Source: Allofournierella sp.
Lineage (GTDB): Bacteria > Bacillota > Clostridia > Oscillospirales > Ruminococcaceae
Length of the DNA: 58,116 bases
Assembly: GCA_020025635.1 (NCBI GenBank)
Contig: JAHHRU010000014.1
Coordinates: 1-58,116, forward strand
Direction: 5' to 3'
In this document: one piece after another, positions 30,268 through 38,838 of the stretch
Numbering within the stretch: position 1 is the stretch's first letter
Layout: each line of letters starts with the position of its first letter
Notes under the pieces: generated by a model
What the model was told of the DNA's origin: nothing
The model's database searches: none
The model's input: only the letters and a program-made list of their open reading frames with translations
Program-made: the position numbers and the translations under genes

Positions 30268-31875
30268 TCAGTCGGCCGCGCCGAACTCGGAAAGGCGCAG
30301 CTGGGAGTTGTGCTGCTCGGCCCAGGTGATGGACCAGGGGGAGGTGAACAGCAGAAGGCGGCTGCCCTTCAGGTCCTCGATCCTGCGGGTATCGCTGGTC
30401 AGGTCCAGGTCACGGGGGTCCAGCTCATCCGGGTCGTTTTCGATCCAGCGGATGTGCTCATAGGGCAGCTTCTGCATGCGGATGTCCACATTGTACTCGT
30501 TCTTGAGCCGGTATTCCAGAACCTCCAGCTGCAGAACGCCCACGACGCCCACGATCACTTCCTCCATGCCGCCGCCCAGGTCCCGGAAGATCTGGATGGC
30601 GCCCTCCTGGGCCACCTGCTCCATGCCCTTCACGAACTGCTTGCGCTTCATGGTATCCACCTGGGTGACCCGTGCAAAGTGCTCGGGGGCAAAGGTGGGG
30701 ATGCCGGCGTACTGGATCTTTTCCTTGCCGGTGTACAACGTATCGCCGATGGAGAAGATGCCCGGGTCAAACAGGCCGATGATATCGCCTGCATAGGCCT
30801 CGTCCACGGTGGCACGGTCCTGCGCCATCAGCTGGGTGGACTGGGCAAGCTTGATCTTCTTGCCGCCCTGCACATGGTTCACCTCCATGCCCCGCTCGAA
30901 TTTACCCGAGCAGATGCGCATGAAGGCGATGCGGTCCCGATGGGCCTTGTTCATGTTGGCCTGAATTTTAAAGATGAAGCCGGAGAACTCTTCCTTTTCC
31001 ATGGGGTCCACCGGGCCCTCGATGCTCTGGCGGGGCAGCGGCGGCAGAGACAGGCGCAGGAATTCCTGCAGGAAAGGCTCTACGCCGAAGTTGGTGAGGG
31101 CCGAGCCGAAGAACACCGGCGAAAGCTCGCCCTTATCCACGGCGGCCTTGTCGAATTCATAGCTTGCGCCGTCCAGCAGCTCAATATCCTCCGAGAGCTT
31201 TTCCCGCAAAGGGGCGGTGATGATGGCATCCAGGCCCGCATCATCAAGGCCGGCCTCGGTTTTTTCCACCCGCTTCACGCCGTTTGCCTTACCGTCTGAG
31301 GTGAAGGCCAGGATGTGGCGGCTTTCCCGGTCGAACACACCCTTGAAGTCCTTTCCGCAGCCGATGGGCCAGTTCATGGGATAGGTGCGGATGCCCAGGA
31401 TGGTCTCGATCTCTTCCATCAGGTCGAAGGGGTCCCGGGCCTCCCGGTCCATCTTGTTCACAAAGGTGAAGATGGGGATGTGGCGCAGCGTGCACACCTT
31501 GAACAGCTTGATGGTCTGGGCCTCAACGCCCTTGGCGGCGTCGATGACCATGACCGCCGCATCGGCGGCCATCAGGGTGCGGTAGGTATCCTCCGAAAAG
31601 TCCTGGTGGCCGGGGGTGTCCAGGATGTTCACGCAGCGGCCCGCGTACTCGAACTGGAGCACCGAGCTGGTGACCGAGATGCCGCGCTGTTTTTCAATTT
31701 CCATCCAGTCCGACACAGCGTGCCGGGCAGACTGCTTGCCCTTAACGCTGCCCGCCTGCTGAATGGCCCCGCCGTAAAGCAGCAGCTTTTCGGTGAGGGT
31801 GGTTTTGCCCGCATCGGGGTGCGAGATGATGGCGAAGGTACGTCTCCGCTTGATTTCCTGCCGCAGATCGGCCAT
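30268..31875 (-). CDS. prfC: Peptide chain release factor 3
   Basis: 535 residues, the standard RF3 length. G1 is SHPDAGKTTLTEK, G3 DTPGHQDFSED, G4 NKMDR, and RF3-specific blocks include QSARHAVSDWMEIEKQRGIS and the C-terminal NEYNVDIRMQKLPYEHIRWI. As a GTPase it recycles RF1/RF2 from the ribosome after termination. AGGAGG precedes the ATG. Monocistronic, with promoter TTGCCA/TATAAT. Confidence 0.97.
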   Translation of the reverse strand: MADLRQEIKRRRTFAIISHPDAGKTTLTEKLLLYGGAIQQAGSVKGKQSARHAVSDWMEIEKQRGISVTSSVLQFEYAGRCVNILDTPGHQDFSEDTYRTLMAADAAVMVIDAAKGVEAQTIKLFKVCTLRHIPIFTFVNKMDREARDPFDLMEEIETILGIRTYPMNWPIGCGKDFKGVFDRESRHILAFTSDGKANGVKRVEKTEAGLDDAGLDAIITAPLREKLSEDIELLDGASYEFDKAAVDKGELSPVFFGSALTNFGVEPFLQEFLRLSLPPLPRQSIEGPVDPMEKEEFSGFIFKIQANMNKAHRDRIAFMRICSGKFERGMEVNHVQGGKKIKLAQSTQLMAQDRATVDEAYAGDIIGLFDPGIFSIGDTLYTGKEKIQYAGIPTFAPEHFARVTQVDTMKRKQFVKGMEQVAQEGAIQIFRDLGGGMEEVIVGVVGVLQLEVLEYRLKNEYNVDIRMQKLPYEHIRWIENDPDELDPRDLDLTSDTRRIEDLKGSRLLLFTSPWSITWAEQHNSQLRLSEFGAAD

Positions 31876-31963
31876 GTGTGCGTTCCTCCTGTTTGCAGAT
31901 CCCGGATAAAGCCGGGTTTTGGTGTCACTGAAAAGGCCGCCCGAAATATCGGCAGCCTATACT

Positions 31964-31991
31964 ATTATACCGTGGCCGCGGGCTTTGGCAA
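31964..31991 (-). promoter_or_regulatory. Promoter of prfC
   Basis: TTGCCA (31986-31991) and TATAAT (31964-31969) on the minus strand, 16-base spacer. Confidence 0.6.
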
Positions 31992-32076
31992 GGGGCAGAG
32001 GCCAAAAACCCGCTGTTTTGCTGAAAATTCCCGGGGTTTTGGGGCCCACCGGCTGGCGTGAGGGGGGCTTTTCTGC

Positions 32077-32174
32077 TATAATGGGGGCAGGCAGCCCCCC
32101 CGAAAAGGCGGTTTTCACATTTCACAGTTCTTTCACCCTTCTTTGGCCGCTTTTTCACCATTTGCGGGTATACT
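32077..32174 (+). promoter_or_regulatory. Promoter region of the HtrA gene
   Basis: Two possible -10 boxes: TATAAT at 32077-32082 and TATACT at 32169-32174, both with poor -35 matches. The rest of the gap between prfC and htrA shows nothing further. Confidence 0.4.
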
Positions 32175-32255
32175 GGGAACCAGTAAAGGAAATCCGGGGT
32201 TTTTTGGTTTTCCCCCAAAGGCCCCTTGCTTATGTTTGAAAGGATCTGAGAGTTT

Positions 32256-33521
32256 ATGGAAAACAAGTGGGAATACGATTATTCCGGCATCTACCAAAAC
32301 CCGACCCCCCCGGCAGGCGGCCCTGCCTATCAGCAGCCGGCAGGCCCGGGGCCCATGGGCCCCATTGGCCCCGATCTTTCCGGCCAGCAGCCCCCCATGC
32401 CCGCCCCCAAAAAGGGCCGGGGCAAAAAGGCGGCCCTGGCTGTGGCAGCCGTGCTCTTGGTGGGCGCTGTGAGCTTTGGCGGCGGCTTTGCCGGCTACAC
32501 CCTGGCCAGCAAGGCCGACCGGCGGGTGGTTTACCAGTCGGTGCAGCCCTCCCCCATCAGCAATGCGGACGACGGCTCTTTGGCAAACGGCCTTGTGAAC
32601 GTGGCCGGGGCCGTTTCCCCCAGCGTTGTGGTGGTGACCACCGATAAGCTGGTCACCGACGGCAGCTTCTGGGGCGTGCCCCGGGTGGCCAGCGGCGCCG
32701 GCTCAGGCGTTATCTACACCCAGGACGGCTACATCATCACCAACAACCATGTGATCGAGGGCGCCCAGAAAATTTCGGTAAAGCTGAACGACGGCACCGA
32801 ATACCCCGCCGCCCTGGTGGGCACCGACCCCCAGACCGACGTGGCCGTGATCAAGGTGGAGGCCGATGACCTGGTGCCCGCTGTGCTGGGCGATTCCGAC
32901 ACGGTGCAGGTGGGCGAAACGGTGGTGGCCGTGGGCAACCCCATGGGCACCCTGGGCGGCACCGTTACCAACGGCATCATCAGCGCCATCAACCGCTCCA
33001 TCACGGTGCAGGGCCAGGAGATGAGCCTGATGCAGACCAATGCGGCCGTGAGCCCCGGCAACTCCGGCGGCGGCCTGTTCAACGCCAGCGGCGAGCTGAT
33101 CGGCATCGTGAACGCCAAATCCGCCGGTGAAAACGCCGAGGGCCTGGGCTTTGCCATCCCGGTGAACACCGCCCGGCAGGTTGCCCAGGACCTGATGGAG
33201 CACGGCTATGTGACCGGCCGGCCGGTGCTGGGCGTTGTGGTGCGCAACATCCTGGACCCCCAGACCGCCATGCAGTACGGCGTTTCCAGCATGGGCGTTT
33301 ATGTGCAGGAAGTGGTTCCCGGCAGCGGCGCCGACAACGCCGGCGTGAAGGTGGGCGACCGGGTGCTGGCCGTGAACGGCAAGATGATTGAAGCCAGCGG
33401 CGATGTGCTCAACGCCCTTTCCACCCTTTCCGCCGGGGACACGGTGGAAATGCAGCTGGCACGGGAGCAGAAGATCCTCACCGTATCGGTGGTGCTGGGC
33501 GAAAAGCCCGCCGAGAGATGA
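32256..33521 (+). CDS. htrA: HtrA/DegP-type membrane serine protease with PDZ domain
   Basis: 421 residues. Pro/Gly-rich cytoplasmic N-terminus (to ~50), one membrane helix (AALAVAAVLLVGAVSFGGGFAG), trypsin-like domain with catalytic triad H165 (NNHVIEGA), D195 (DPQTDVAVIKV) and S270 (SPGNSGGGLF), and one PDZ domain (~320-415, GVYVQEVVPGSGADNAGVKVGD). It degrades or refolds damaged proteins outside the membrane. Codons are very GC-rich, like the surrounding genes. Terminator immediately after. Regulation by a stress two-component system is common in the family, but no such genes are adjacent. Confidence 0.95.
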   Translation: MENKWEYDYSGIYQNPTPPAGGPAYQQPAGPGPMGPIGPDLSGQQPPMPAPKKGRGKKAALAVAAVLLVGAVSFGGGFAGYTLASKADRRVVYQSVQPSPISNADDGSLANGLVNVAGAVSPSVVVVTTDKLVTDGSFWGVPRVASGAGSGVIYTQDGYIITNNHVIEGAQKISVKLNDGTEYPAALVGTDPQTDVAVIKVEADDLVPAVLGDSDTVQVGETVVAVGNPMGTLGGTVTNGIISAINRSITVQGQEMSLMQTNAAVSPGNSGGGLFNASGELIGIVNAKSAGENAEGLGFAIPVNTARQVAQDLMEHGYVTGRPVLGVVVRNILDPQTAMQYGVSSMGVYVQEVVPGSGADNAGVKVGDRVLAVNGKMIEASGDVLNALSTLSAGDTVEMQLAREQKILTVSVVLGEKPAER

Positions 33522-33558
33522 GCTCTCTTTGAAAGCCGCTTTCCTTATTTGAAACCGC

Positions 33559-33606
33559 AAAAAGGCCGGAGCCGGCGGGCATTTGCCGCCGCTCCGGCCC
33601 TTTTTG
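33559..33606 (+). terminator. Intrinsic terminator of htrA
   Basis: GGCCGGAGCCGGCGG pairs with CCGCCGCTCCGGCC and is followed by five T. Confidence 0.85.
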
Positions 33607-33657
33607 GGCCCTTTTGCCAAAGCGAAGGCCCGCCTGCCCCGGCGCTTTGGGCCCCGG

Positions 33658-33696
33658 CCCGTTGGGCGGGGGCGGGCGCTTTTGCCGCCCAACGGG
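33658..33696. repeat. GC-rich hairpin between htrA and fprA
   Basis: Perfect 12-bp inverted repeat CCCGTTGGGCGG / CCGCCCAACGGG with 15-base loop. Position between a terminator and the next promoter; no T-run, role unknown. Confidence 0.55.
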
Positions 33697-33768
33697 GCGA
33701 AATGGACAAAAAAACGTTAAACTTTTTACAAACCCCCGCATTTTGTTGCCTTGGCAACACGCCTTTTC

Positions 33769-33797
33769 AACGGCTGGGTGGTATGCTATAAGATAGT
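33769..33797 (+). promoter_or_regulatory. Probable promoter of fprA
   Basis: TTTCAA followed after 16 bases by TATAAG, about 65 bases before the start codon. A short GTTGCC/GGCAAC hairpin lies just upstream. Confidence 0.4.
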
Positions 33798-33858
33798 ATC
33801 GTTCCGCCCGCCAGGCGGCTGCGGGGCCATCGATTTTTCATCACAGGAGGAACAGACC

Positions 33859-35055
33859 ATGAGCAGCATTCAGCTCCGGGACGGCTTTTACTGGACCGGC
33901 ATCATTGACGACCAGCTTCGGGTTTTTGATATCATTATGGAGACCCAGTACGGCACCACCTACAATTCCTATGTTTTGAAGGCCGGCGGCAAGACCGTTC
34001 TGTTCGAAACAGCAAAAGCCAAATTTATGGACCAGTACCTGGAAAACCTTTCCCAGGTCTGCGACATCCACGCCATCGACTACCTGGTGGTGGAGCACAC
34101 CGAGCCGGACCATGCCGGCAGCGTGGAAAAGCTGCTGGAGCTTTCGCCCGAAATGCGGGTGATCGGCACCACCTGCGCCATCAACTTTTTGAGGGAGATC
34201 ACCAACCGGCGGTTCCCGGCAAGGGCCGTGAAGGACGGCGAGAGCCTTTCTCTGGGCGACAAGACCCTTCAGTTCCTGGTGGTGCCAAACCTCCACTGGC
34301 CCGACACCATGTACACCTACATCCCCGAAGAGGGTGTGCTGATCACCTGTGATTCCTTCGGCGCCCACTTCTGCGAGCCCCAGGTGCTGCGCAGCAAGGT
34401 GACCGACGAGGAGGGCTACAAGTCCGCCCTCAAGTATTATTTCGATGGCATCATCGGCCCCTTCAAGCCCTTTATGCTCCGGGCGCTGGACCGGGTGGAA
34501 AAGCTGGATGTTTCCATGATCTGCACCGGCCACGGCCCTGTTCTGGACTGCCGCCTGGATGAAATGTACGCCACCTACCGGGAATGGTGCACCCCCAAGA
34601 ACCCGAACCCCGGCAAAACGGTGGTGATCCCCTATGTGAGCGCCTACGGCTATACCGCAGAGCTGGCCGAAAAGATCGCCGAGGGCATCCGTGCCGCCGG
34701 CCCCATCGAGACAAAGCTCTATGACCTGGTAACCGCCGACAAAAACGAGGTGCTCACCCAGATCGGCTGGGCCGACGGCTTTCTGCTGGGCAGCCCCACC
34801 ATTCTGGGCCAGGCCCTGGAGCCGGTGTATGAGCTGACCCTGCATCTGTTCGGCGGCGTTCACGGCGGCAAGCACGCAGCGGCCTTTGGCAGCTACGGCT
34901 GGTCCGGTGAAGCCGTTCCCCACCTTACCGAACGTCTCAAACAGCTGCGCATGAAGGTGCACGAGGGCTTCCGGGTGAAATTCAAGCCCAGCGAAGCCGA
35001 CCTTGCCGCCGCTTTTGAATTCGGCAAAAACTTTGGAGGCTCCATTTTGGAGTGA
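33859..35055 (+). CDS. fprA: FprA-type flavodiiron protein
   Basis: 398 residues from the ATG after ACAGGAGG. The N-terminal metallo-beta-lactamase-like domain has the diiron motif HxExDH at residues 80-85 (VEHTEPDHAGSVEKLLE), with a third-ligand histidine in NLHWPDTMYTY and a further one in CTGHGPV. The C-terminal flavodoxin domain starts about residue 250 (VVIPYVSAYGYTAELAEKI). These enzymes reduce O2 to water, or NO to N2O, and protect anaerobes. It has no rubredoxin domain of its own; the next gene, overlapping or nearly so, supplies one. Confidence 0.95.
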   Translation: MSSIQLRDGFYWTGIIDDQLRVFDIIMETQYGTTYNSYVLKAGGKTVLFETAKAKFMDQYLENLSQVCDIHAIDYLVVEHTEPDHAGSVEKLLELSPEMRVIGTTCAINFLREITNRRFPARAVKDGESLSLGDKTLQFLVVPNLHWPDTMYTYIPEEGVLITCDSFGAHFCEPQVLRSKVTDEEGYKSALKYYFDGIIGPFKPFMLRALDRVEKLDVSMICTGHGPVLDCRLDEMYATYREWCTPKNPNPGKTVVIPYVSAYGYTAELAEKIAEGIRAAGPIETKLYDLVTADKNEVLTQIGWADGFLLGSPTILGQALEPVYELTLHLFGGVHGGKHAAAFGSYGWSGEAVPHLTERLKQLRMKVHEGFRVKFKPSEADLAAAFEFGKNFGGSILE

Positions 35056-35063
35056 AGGGATAT

Positions 35064-36389
35064 ATGAAAAAGAAAAAACTTGTTCGATGCCTTGTCTGCG
35101 GCGAAGTGTTCGACGCTTCGCTGGAATACTGCCCGGTCTGCGGCGTGGGGCCCGACCAGTTTGAGCCCTATGAAGTGCCGGAAGTTGCTTTTTTCAACGA
35201 CACCAATGAGCGGTATGTGATCCTGGGCGGCGGCGCCGCTGCCCTTGCCGCCGCAAAGGCCATCCGTGAGCGGGACAAGACCGGCACGGTGGTGATGGTC
35301 TCCCAGGAAGAGATCCTGCCTTACAACCGGCCCATGCTCACAAAGGCACTGGGCATCGAGCTTTCGGCCGAGGGCCTTGCCATCGAGCCGAAAAGCTGGT
35401 ACGAAGAGAACAAGATCTACCCCATTTTGGGCAAGACCGTTTCTTCGGTGGACCCGGCAGGCCGGGAGGTGCTGCTGGAAAGCGGCGAAAAGCTCAGCTA
35501 CACCCGCCTTATCTATGCGCTGGGTGCTTCCTGCTTCCTGCCGCCTTTTGCCGGCTCGGACCTGGACGGCATCTTCACCATCCGCACCCTTGACGACGTG
35601 AAGAGTGCCCAGAAGCGCATCCGGCAGGGCGGCAAGGCCGTTGTGATCGGCGGCGGCGTGCTGGGCCTTGAGGCCGCGTGGGAGCTGCGCCAGTCCGGCA
35701 TGGAGGTGACGGTGCTGGAATTCAGCCCCCGCCTGATGCCCCGCCAGCTGAACCCCGAGGCCGCAAAGGTGCTGATGGAGGCCGCCGAAAACGCCGGGGT
35801 GCACATCCTCACCGGCATGCAGGTAACCGCCGCCGAGGGCTCCAGCCATGTGATCGCGGTGGACACCGCCGACGGCCAGCGCTTTGAAGCCCAGCTGGTG
35901 ATCGTTTCGGCCGGCGTTCGGGCAAACACGGCCGTTGCCGCCGAGATGGGCCTTCCCGTGGAGCGGGCCGTTGTGGTGGACGACCACATGAAGGCCGCCG
36001 AGAACATTTACGCCTGCGGCGACTGCGCCCAGCTGGACGGCCTGAACCTGGCCAACTGGCCCCAGGCGCTGGAACAGGGCCGTGTGGCCGGTGCCAACGC
36101 CACCGGAGACGACCTTTCCTACGAGCGGGGCAGCCTGGGCCTGAGCTTCTCCGGCTTTGGCACCAGCCTTTACGCCGCCGGGGAAAACAGCGAAAAGCCC
36201 GGTGTGCTGCGCAAGACCCTGGAATACAAGGACGAGGCCGCCGGCCATTACCGCCGCCTGAGCTTTACCGGCGACAAGCTCACCGGTGTGGTGCTTCTGG
36301 GCGATGTTTCGGCCATGAGGACCCTCACCGAGGCGCTGGAAGAGGGCCACAGCTACCGGAAGGTTTTGGCACAGGACCTGGCTTTCTAA
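35064..36389 (+). CDS. Rubredoxin-NAD(P)H:rubredoxin oxidoreductase fusion
   Basis: 441 residues. Residues ~1-45 form a rubredoxin: CLVCGEVFDASLEYCPVCG with the two CxxC pairs. The rest is a two-dinucleotide-binding flavoprotein: FAD motif YVILGGGAAALAAAKAI, NAD motif AVVIGGGVLGLEAAWEL, and the late ENIYACGDCAQLDG. It carries electrons from NAD(P)H through FAD and rubredoxin to the FprA protein encoded just before it. The ATG at 35064 is preferred (AAGGG upstream); a GTG at 35052 overlapping the fprA stop would add four residues. Oxygen/NO defence operon with fprA. Confidence 0.88.
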   Translation: MKKKKLVRCLVCGEVFDASLEYCPVCGVGPDQFEPYEVPEVAFFNDTNERYVILGGGAAALAAAKAIRERDKTGTVVMVSQEEILPYNRPMLTKALGIELSAEGLAIEPKSWYEENKIYPILGKTVSSVDPAGREVLLESGEKLSYTRLIYALGASCFLPPFAGSDLDGIFTIRTLDDVKSAQKRIRQGGKAVVIGGGVLGLEAAWELRQSGMEVTVLEFSPRLMPRQLNPEAAKVLMEAAENAGVHILTGMQVTAAEGSSHVIAVDTADGQRFEAQLVIVSAGVRANTAVAAEMGLPVERAVVVDDHMKAAENIYACGDCAQLDGLNLANWPQALEQGRVAGANATGDDLSYERGSLGLSFSGFGTSLYAAGENSEKPGVLRKTLEYKDEAAGHYRRLSFTGDKLTGVVLLGDVSAMRTLTEALEEGHSYRKVLAQDLAF

Positions 36390-36420
36390 AGCCGGGGCCG
36401 GCCCTTTAAAAACAAAAAAC

Positions 36421-36467
36421 AGGCGCTTCCCAACAGGCCGCAAGGCAGCCTTTGGGGAGCGCTTTTT
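36421..36467 (+). terminator. Terminator of the fprA operon
   Basis: GCGCTTCCC pairs with GGGGAGCGC (one wobble) around a smaller stem; six T follow. Confidence 0.7.
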
Positions 36468-36473
36468 TAAAAC

Positions 36474-36513
36474 AAAGCCGCGGTGTATGGTTTTTGCATA
36501 CACCGCGGCTTTT
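36474..36513 (-). terminator. Terminator at the end of the aro/glycosyltransferase operon
   Basis: Stem AAAGCCGCGGTGTATG with its complement, loop of seven bases, directly past the WYL gene stop at 36520. Confidence 0.85.
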
Positions 36514-36519
36514 TCTCTT

Positions 36520-37515
36520 TTAGGGTTTCCTGCTTTCGGAAAGGGTGGTTTGCAGGTGCTCTTCGAACTGGGTGCGCACCGAGGCGGGCTCCAGGATGCG
36601 TACCCGGCCCCCAAAGCCGCACAGCCAGCCGAAAAAGGTGGGGCTCACCGCCACATCCGCATGCACATGCACCCAGCCTTCCTCCACCGGGATGAGGGTC
36701 ACATCCGAACCGAAGCGGTCCAGCATGGGGCCCACCAGCTCTTCCCGGCAGCTAAGGTTCAGCCGGTGCACCTGGCCGCTGTACATGCCGAACAGGGGCT
36801 TTGCGTAGTTCCGCATTTTCTGGGGGTCGTACTGCTCCCGGCCCTCCCGCTGCTTTTTCAGCTGGAAGAGCTTTTCCATTTTGTCCACCCGGTAATGGCG
36901 CAGGGCCTGGGTCTTTGGGTCCCAGCCCACCAGGTAATAGTTTTCCTCTTCCCACAAAAGGGCCCAGGGGCTCACCCGGTAGCGTTTGCCCTCGTGGCGG
37001 GGCACCCGTTCTTTTTCCCGGTTCCAGTCCACATACACAAAGCTCACCTGCCGGTCCTGTGCAATGGCCTGGTGCAGCTCGTCCACCGTGTAATAAATGG
37101 ACTCGTTCATGGTTTTCACCCGGCTGGACGCAAACACCTGGCGGCGCAGGTCCTGGGCCTGGTAGCTGCTGGCAAAGCGGGAAAGCTTCTGGATGAGCTT
37201 TTCGCTTTTGCGGGCGGTGATAAAGCGGGATGCCTGCACCGCATCGATGAGCAGCTTGAGCTCGGCCAGCTCAAAGGCCCGCTCGCCCATGCAGTAGCCG
37301 CCGCCCCGGCCCCGCTGTTGAAGGATATCGAATCCCAGCTCCCGCAGGGTGTCGATATCGTCATAGATGCTCTTGCGCTCGGCCACGATGCCAAAGCGCT
37401 CGTCCAGGCGTTCCACCAGCCGGTTTACCGAAAGACGATGGTTCTCGTCCGTTTCCTCGGCAAAGATCTGCGCCAGGCGCATCAGCTTTGCCTTTTGTCC
37501 TTCCTTACGCGGCAT
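36520..37515 (-). CDS. WYL-domain transcriptional regulator
   Basis: 331 residues. An N-terminal HTH (LMRLAQIFAEETDENHRLSVNRLVERLDERFG, then the recognition segment RKSIYDDIDTLRELGFDI) precedes a WYL domain (FVYVDWNREKERVPRHEGKRYRVSPWALLWEEENYYLVGWD), followed by the WCX C-terminal extension. WYL proteins sense nucleotides or nucleic acids and often control DNA-damage or defence genes. Here it is the last gene of the shikimate/glycosyltransferase transcription unit, 36 bases after aroA. Whether it regulates this unit is unknown. Confidence 0.92.
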   Translation of the reverse strand: MPRKEGQKAKLMRLAQIFAEETDENHRLSVNRLVERLDERFGIVAERKSIYDDIDTLRELGFDILQQRGRGGGYCMGERAFELAELKLLIDAVQASRFITARKSEKLIQKLSRFASSYQAQDLRRQVFASSRVKTMNESIYYTVDELHQAIAQDRQVSFVYVDWNREKERVPRHEGKRYRVSPWALLWEEENYYLVGWDPKTQALRHYRVDKMEKLFQLKKQREGREQYDPQKMRNYAKPLFGMYSGQVHRLNLSCREELVGPMLDRFGSDVTLIPVEEGWVHVHADVAVSPTFFGWLCGFGGRVRILEPASVRTQFEEHLQTTLSESRKP

Positions 37516-37551
37516 AGGATCTCCTCCTTCCTGTTTTTTGTTTTTGTTTTT

Positions 37552-38823
37552 TTAAGGCTCCAGGCGGATGTCCGCCCCGGCCTGGTTCAGCTCTTCAAAA
37601 AAGCTGGGCCAGCTTTTCCCGACGGCCTCGGCCCCTTCGATTTGGGCGGGCACCCCGGCCGCCAGGGCCGCAAAGGTGAGCGCCATGACCACCCGGTGGT
37701 CCCCATGGGAAGAAAGGGGCTCCTCGGGGGCATGCAGTTCGCCGCCCAGCACACTCACGCTGTTTTCGTTGAGCCGCACCTTTGCGCCGAACTTGGAAAG
37801 TTCCTGTGCCATGGCCCGGCCTCGATCGCTTTCCTTGAAGGCCAGCCGCTTTGTGCCGCCGATCACCTGCCGGCCCTCGCAGAACATGGAAAGGGCCATC
37901 AATAGGGGGGCAAGGTCCGGGCAGGCATCCACATCCGCCTGCAGCCTTTTCAAAGGCGCCTTTTCAAAGCGCACCACATCCCCCTCACAGGTGAAGCTTG
38001 CGCCGGCTTTTTTCAAAAATTTCAGAATGGCACGGTCCGGCTGGGGGTATTTGCTGTCATAGCCGCTGACCTGCACATTGCCGCACACGCTGCCCAGCGC
38101 CGCCCAGAAGGCCGCCTGGCTGTCATCGGCGGGAACGGTGAAGCGGGCCGGCTCATACCGCTGGCAGCCGTGGATGGCAAAGCTGCCCGGCTCGATGCCG
38201 TTGTACACCCGCACCCCAAAGGCTTCCTGCACCCGGATGGTGAGGTCCACATAGCCGGCCGAGGCCAGCGCCCCATCCGGGCAGAGCTGGCTGAAGCCCG
38301 GCATCAGGGGCATTGCCAGCAGAAGGCCGGTGAAGAACTGGCTGGAAACCCCGCCGGGCACCTGGTATCTGCCGCCTGTCATGGGGCCCTGGAAGCAAAG
38401 CTCGTCCTTTGAAAGGGCAAACGCCAGGCCGCTTTCGGCAAAAATCTGCTGATAGGGCTCCATGGGGCGCTCCAACAGGCGGCCCATGCCGGTGAGGATA
38501 ACGGGCTGGTCTGAAAGTGCCAGCAGCGGCACCGCAAACCGCAGGGTGCTGGCGCTTTCGCCGCAGTTCACCCGGATGGGGCTGCTGATCTTGAAGGGAT
38601 CGACCCCCTGCACCAGCGCTTTTTCGTTTTGCAGGGTGATCTTGGCACCCATCGCCTCCAGCACCCGCATGGTTGCAAGCAGATCCTCGCTCATGGCAAC
38701 GCCGGTGATCTCGGATGTGCCGGCAGCAAGACCCGCTGCCAGAAGCGCCCGGTGGGCGATGCTTTTGGAAGGCGGCGGAACGACCCGGCCCGACGGACGG
38801 GCCGCTGAAATGATTGCACGCAT
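37552..38823 (-). CDS. aroA: 3-phosphoshikimate 1-carboxyvinyltransferase (EPSP synthase)
   Basis: 423 residues, complete. N-terminal PPPSKSIAHRALLAAGLA, the NCGESASTLRFAVP substrate loop, LERPMEPY, and the C-terminal KESDRGRAMAQEL and SHGDHRVVMALTFAALAA blocks. It joins shikimate 3-phosphate and phosphoenolpyruvate, the sixth step to chorismate. AGGAGGC precedes the ATG. It lies 15 bases after the last of five glycosyltransferase genes, so it is separated from the rest of the aro genes by them while remaining in the same transcription unit. Confidence 0.96.
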   Translation of the reverse strand: MRAIISAARPSGRVVPPPSKSIAHRALLAAGLAAGTSEITGVAMSEDLLATMRVLEAMGAKITLQNEKALVQGVDPFKISSPIRVNCGESASTLRFAVPLLALSDQPVILTGMGRLLERPMEPYQQIFAESGLAFALSKDELCFQGPMTGGRYQVPGGVSSQFFTGLLLAMPLMPGFSQLCPDGALASAGYVDLTIRVQEAFGVRVYNGIEPGSFAIHGCQRYEPARFTVPADDSQAAFWAALGSVCGNVQVSGYDSKYPQPDRAILKFLKKAGASFTCEGDVVRFEKAPLKRLQADVDACPDLAPLLMALSMFCEGRQVIGGTKRLAFKESDRGRAMAQELSKFGAKVRLNENSVSVLGGELHAPEEPLSSHGDHRVVMALTFAALAAGVPAQIEGAEAVGKSWPSFFEELNQAGADIRLEP

Positions 38824-38838
38824 TGATCAATGCCTCCT

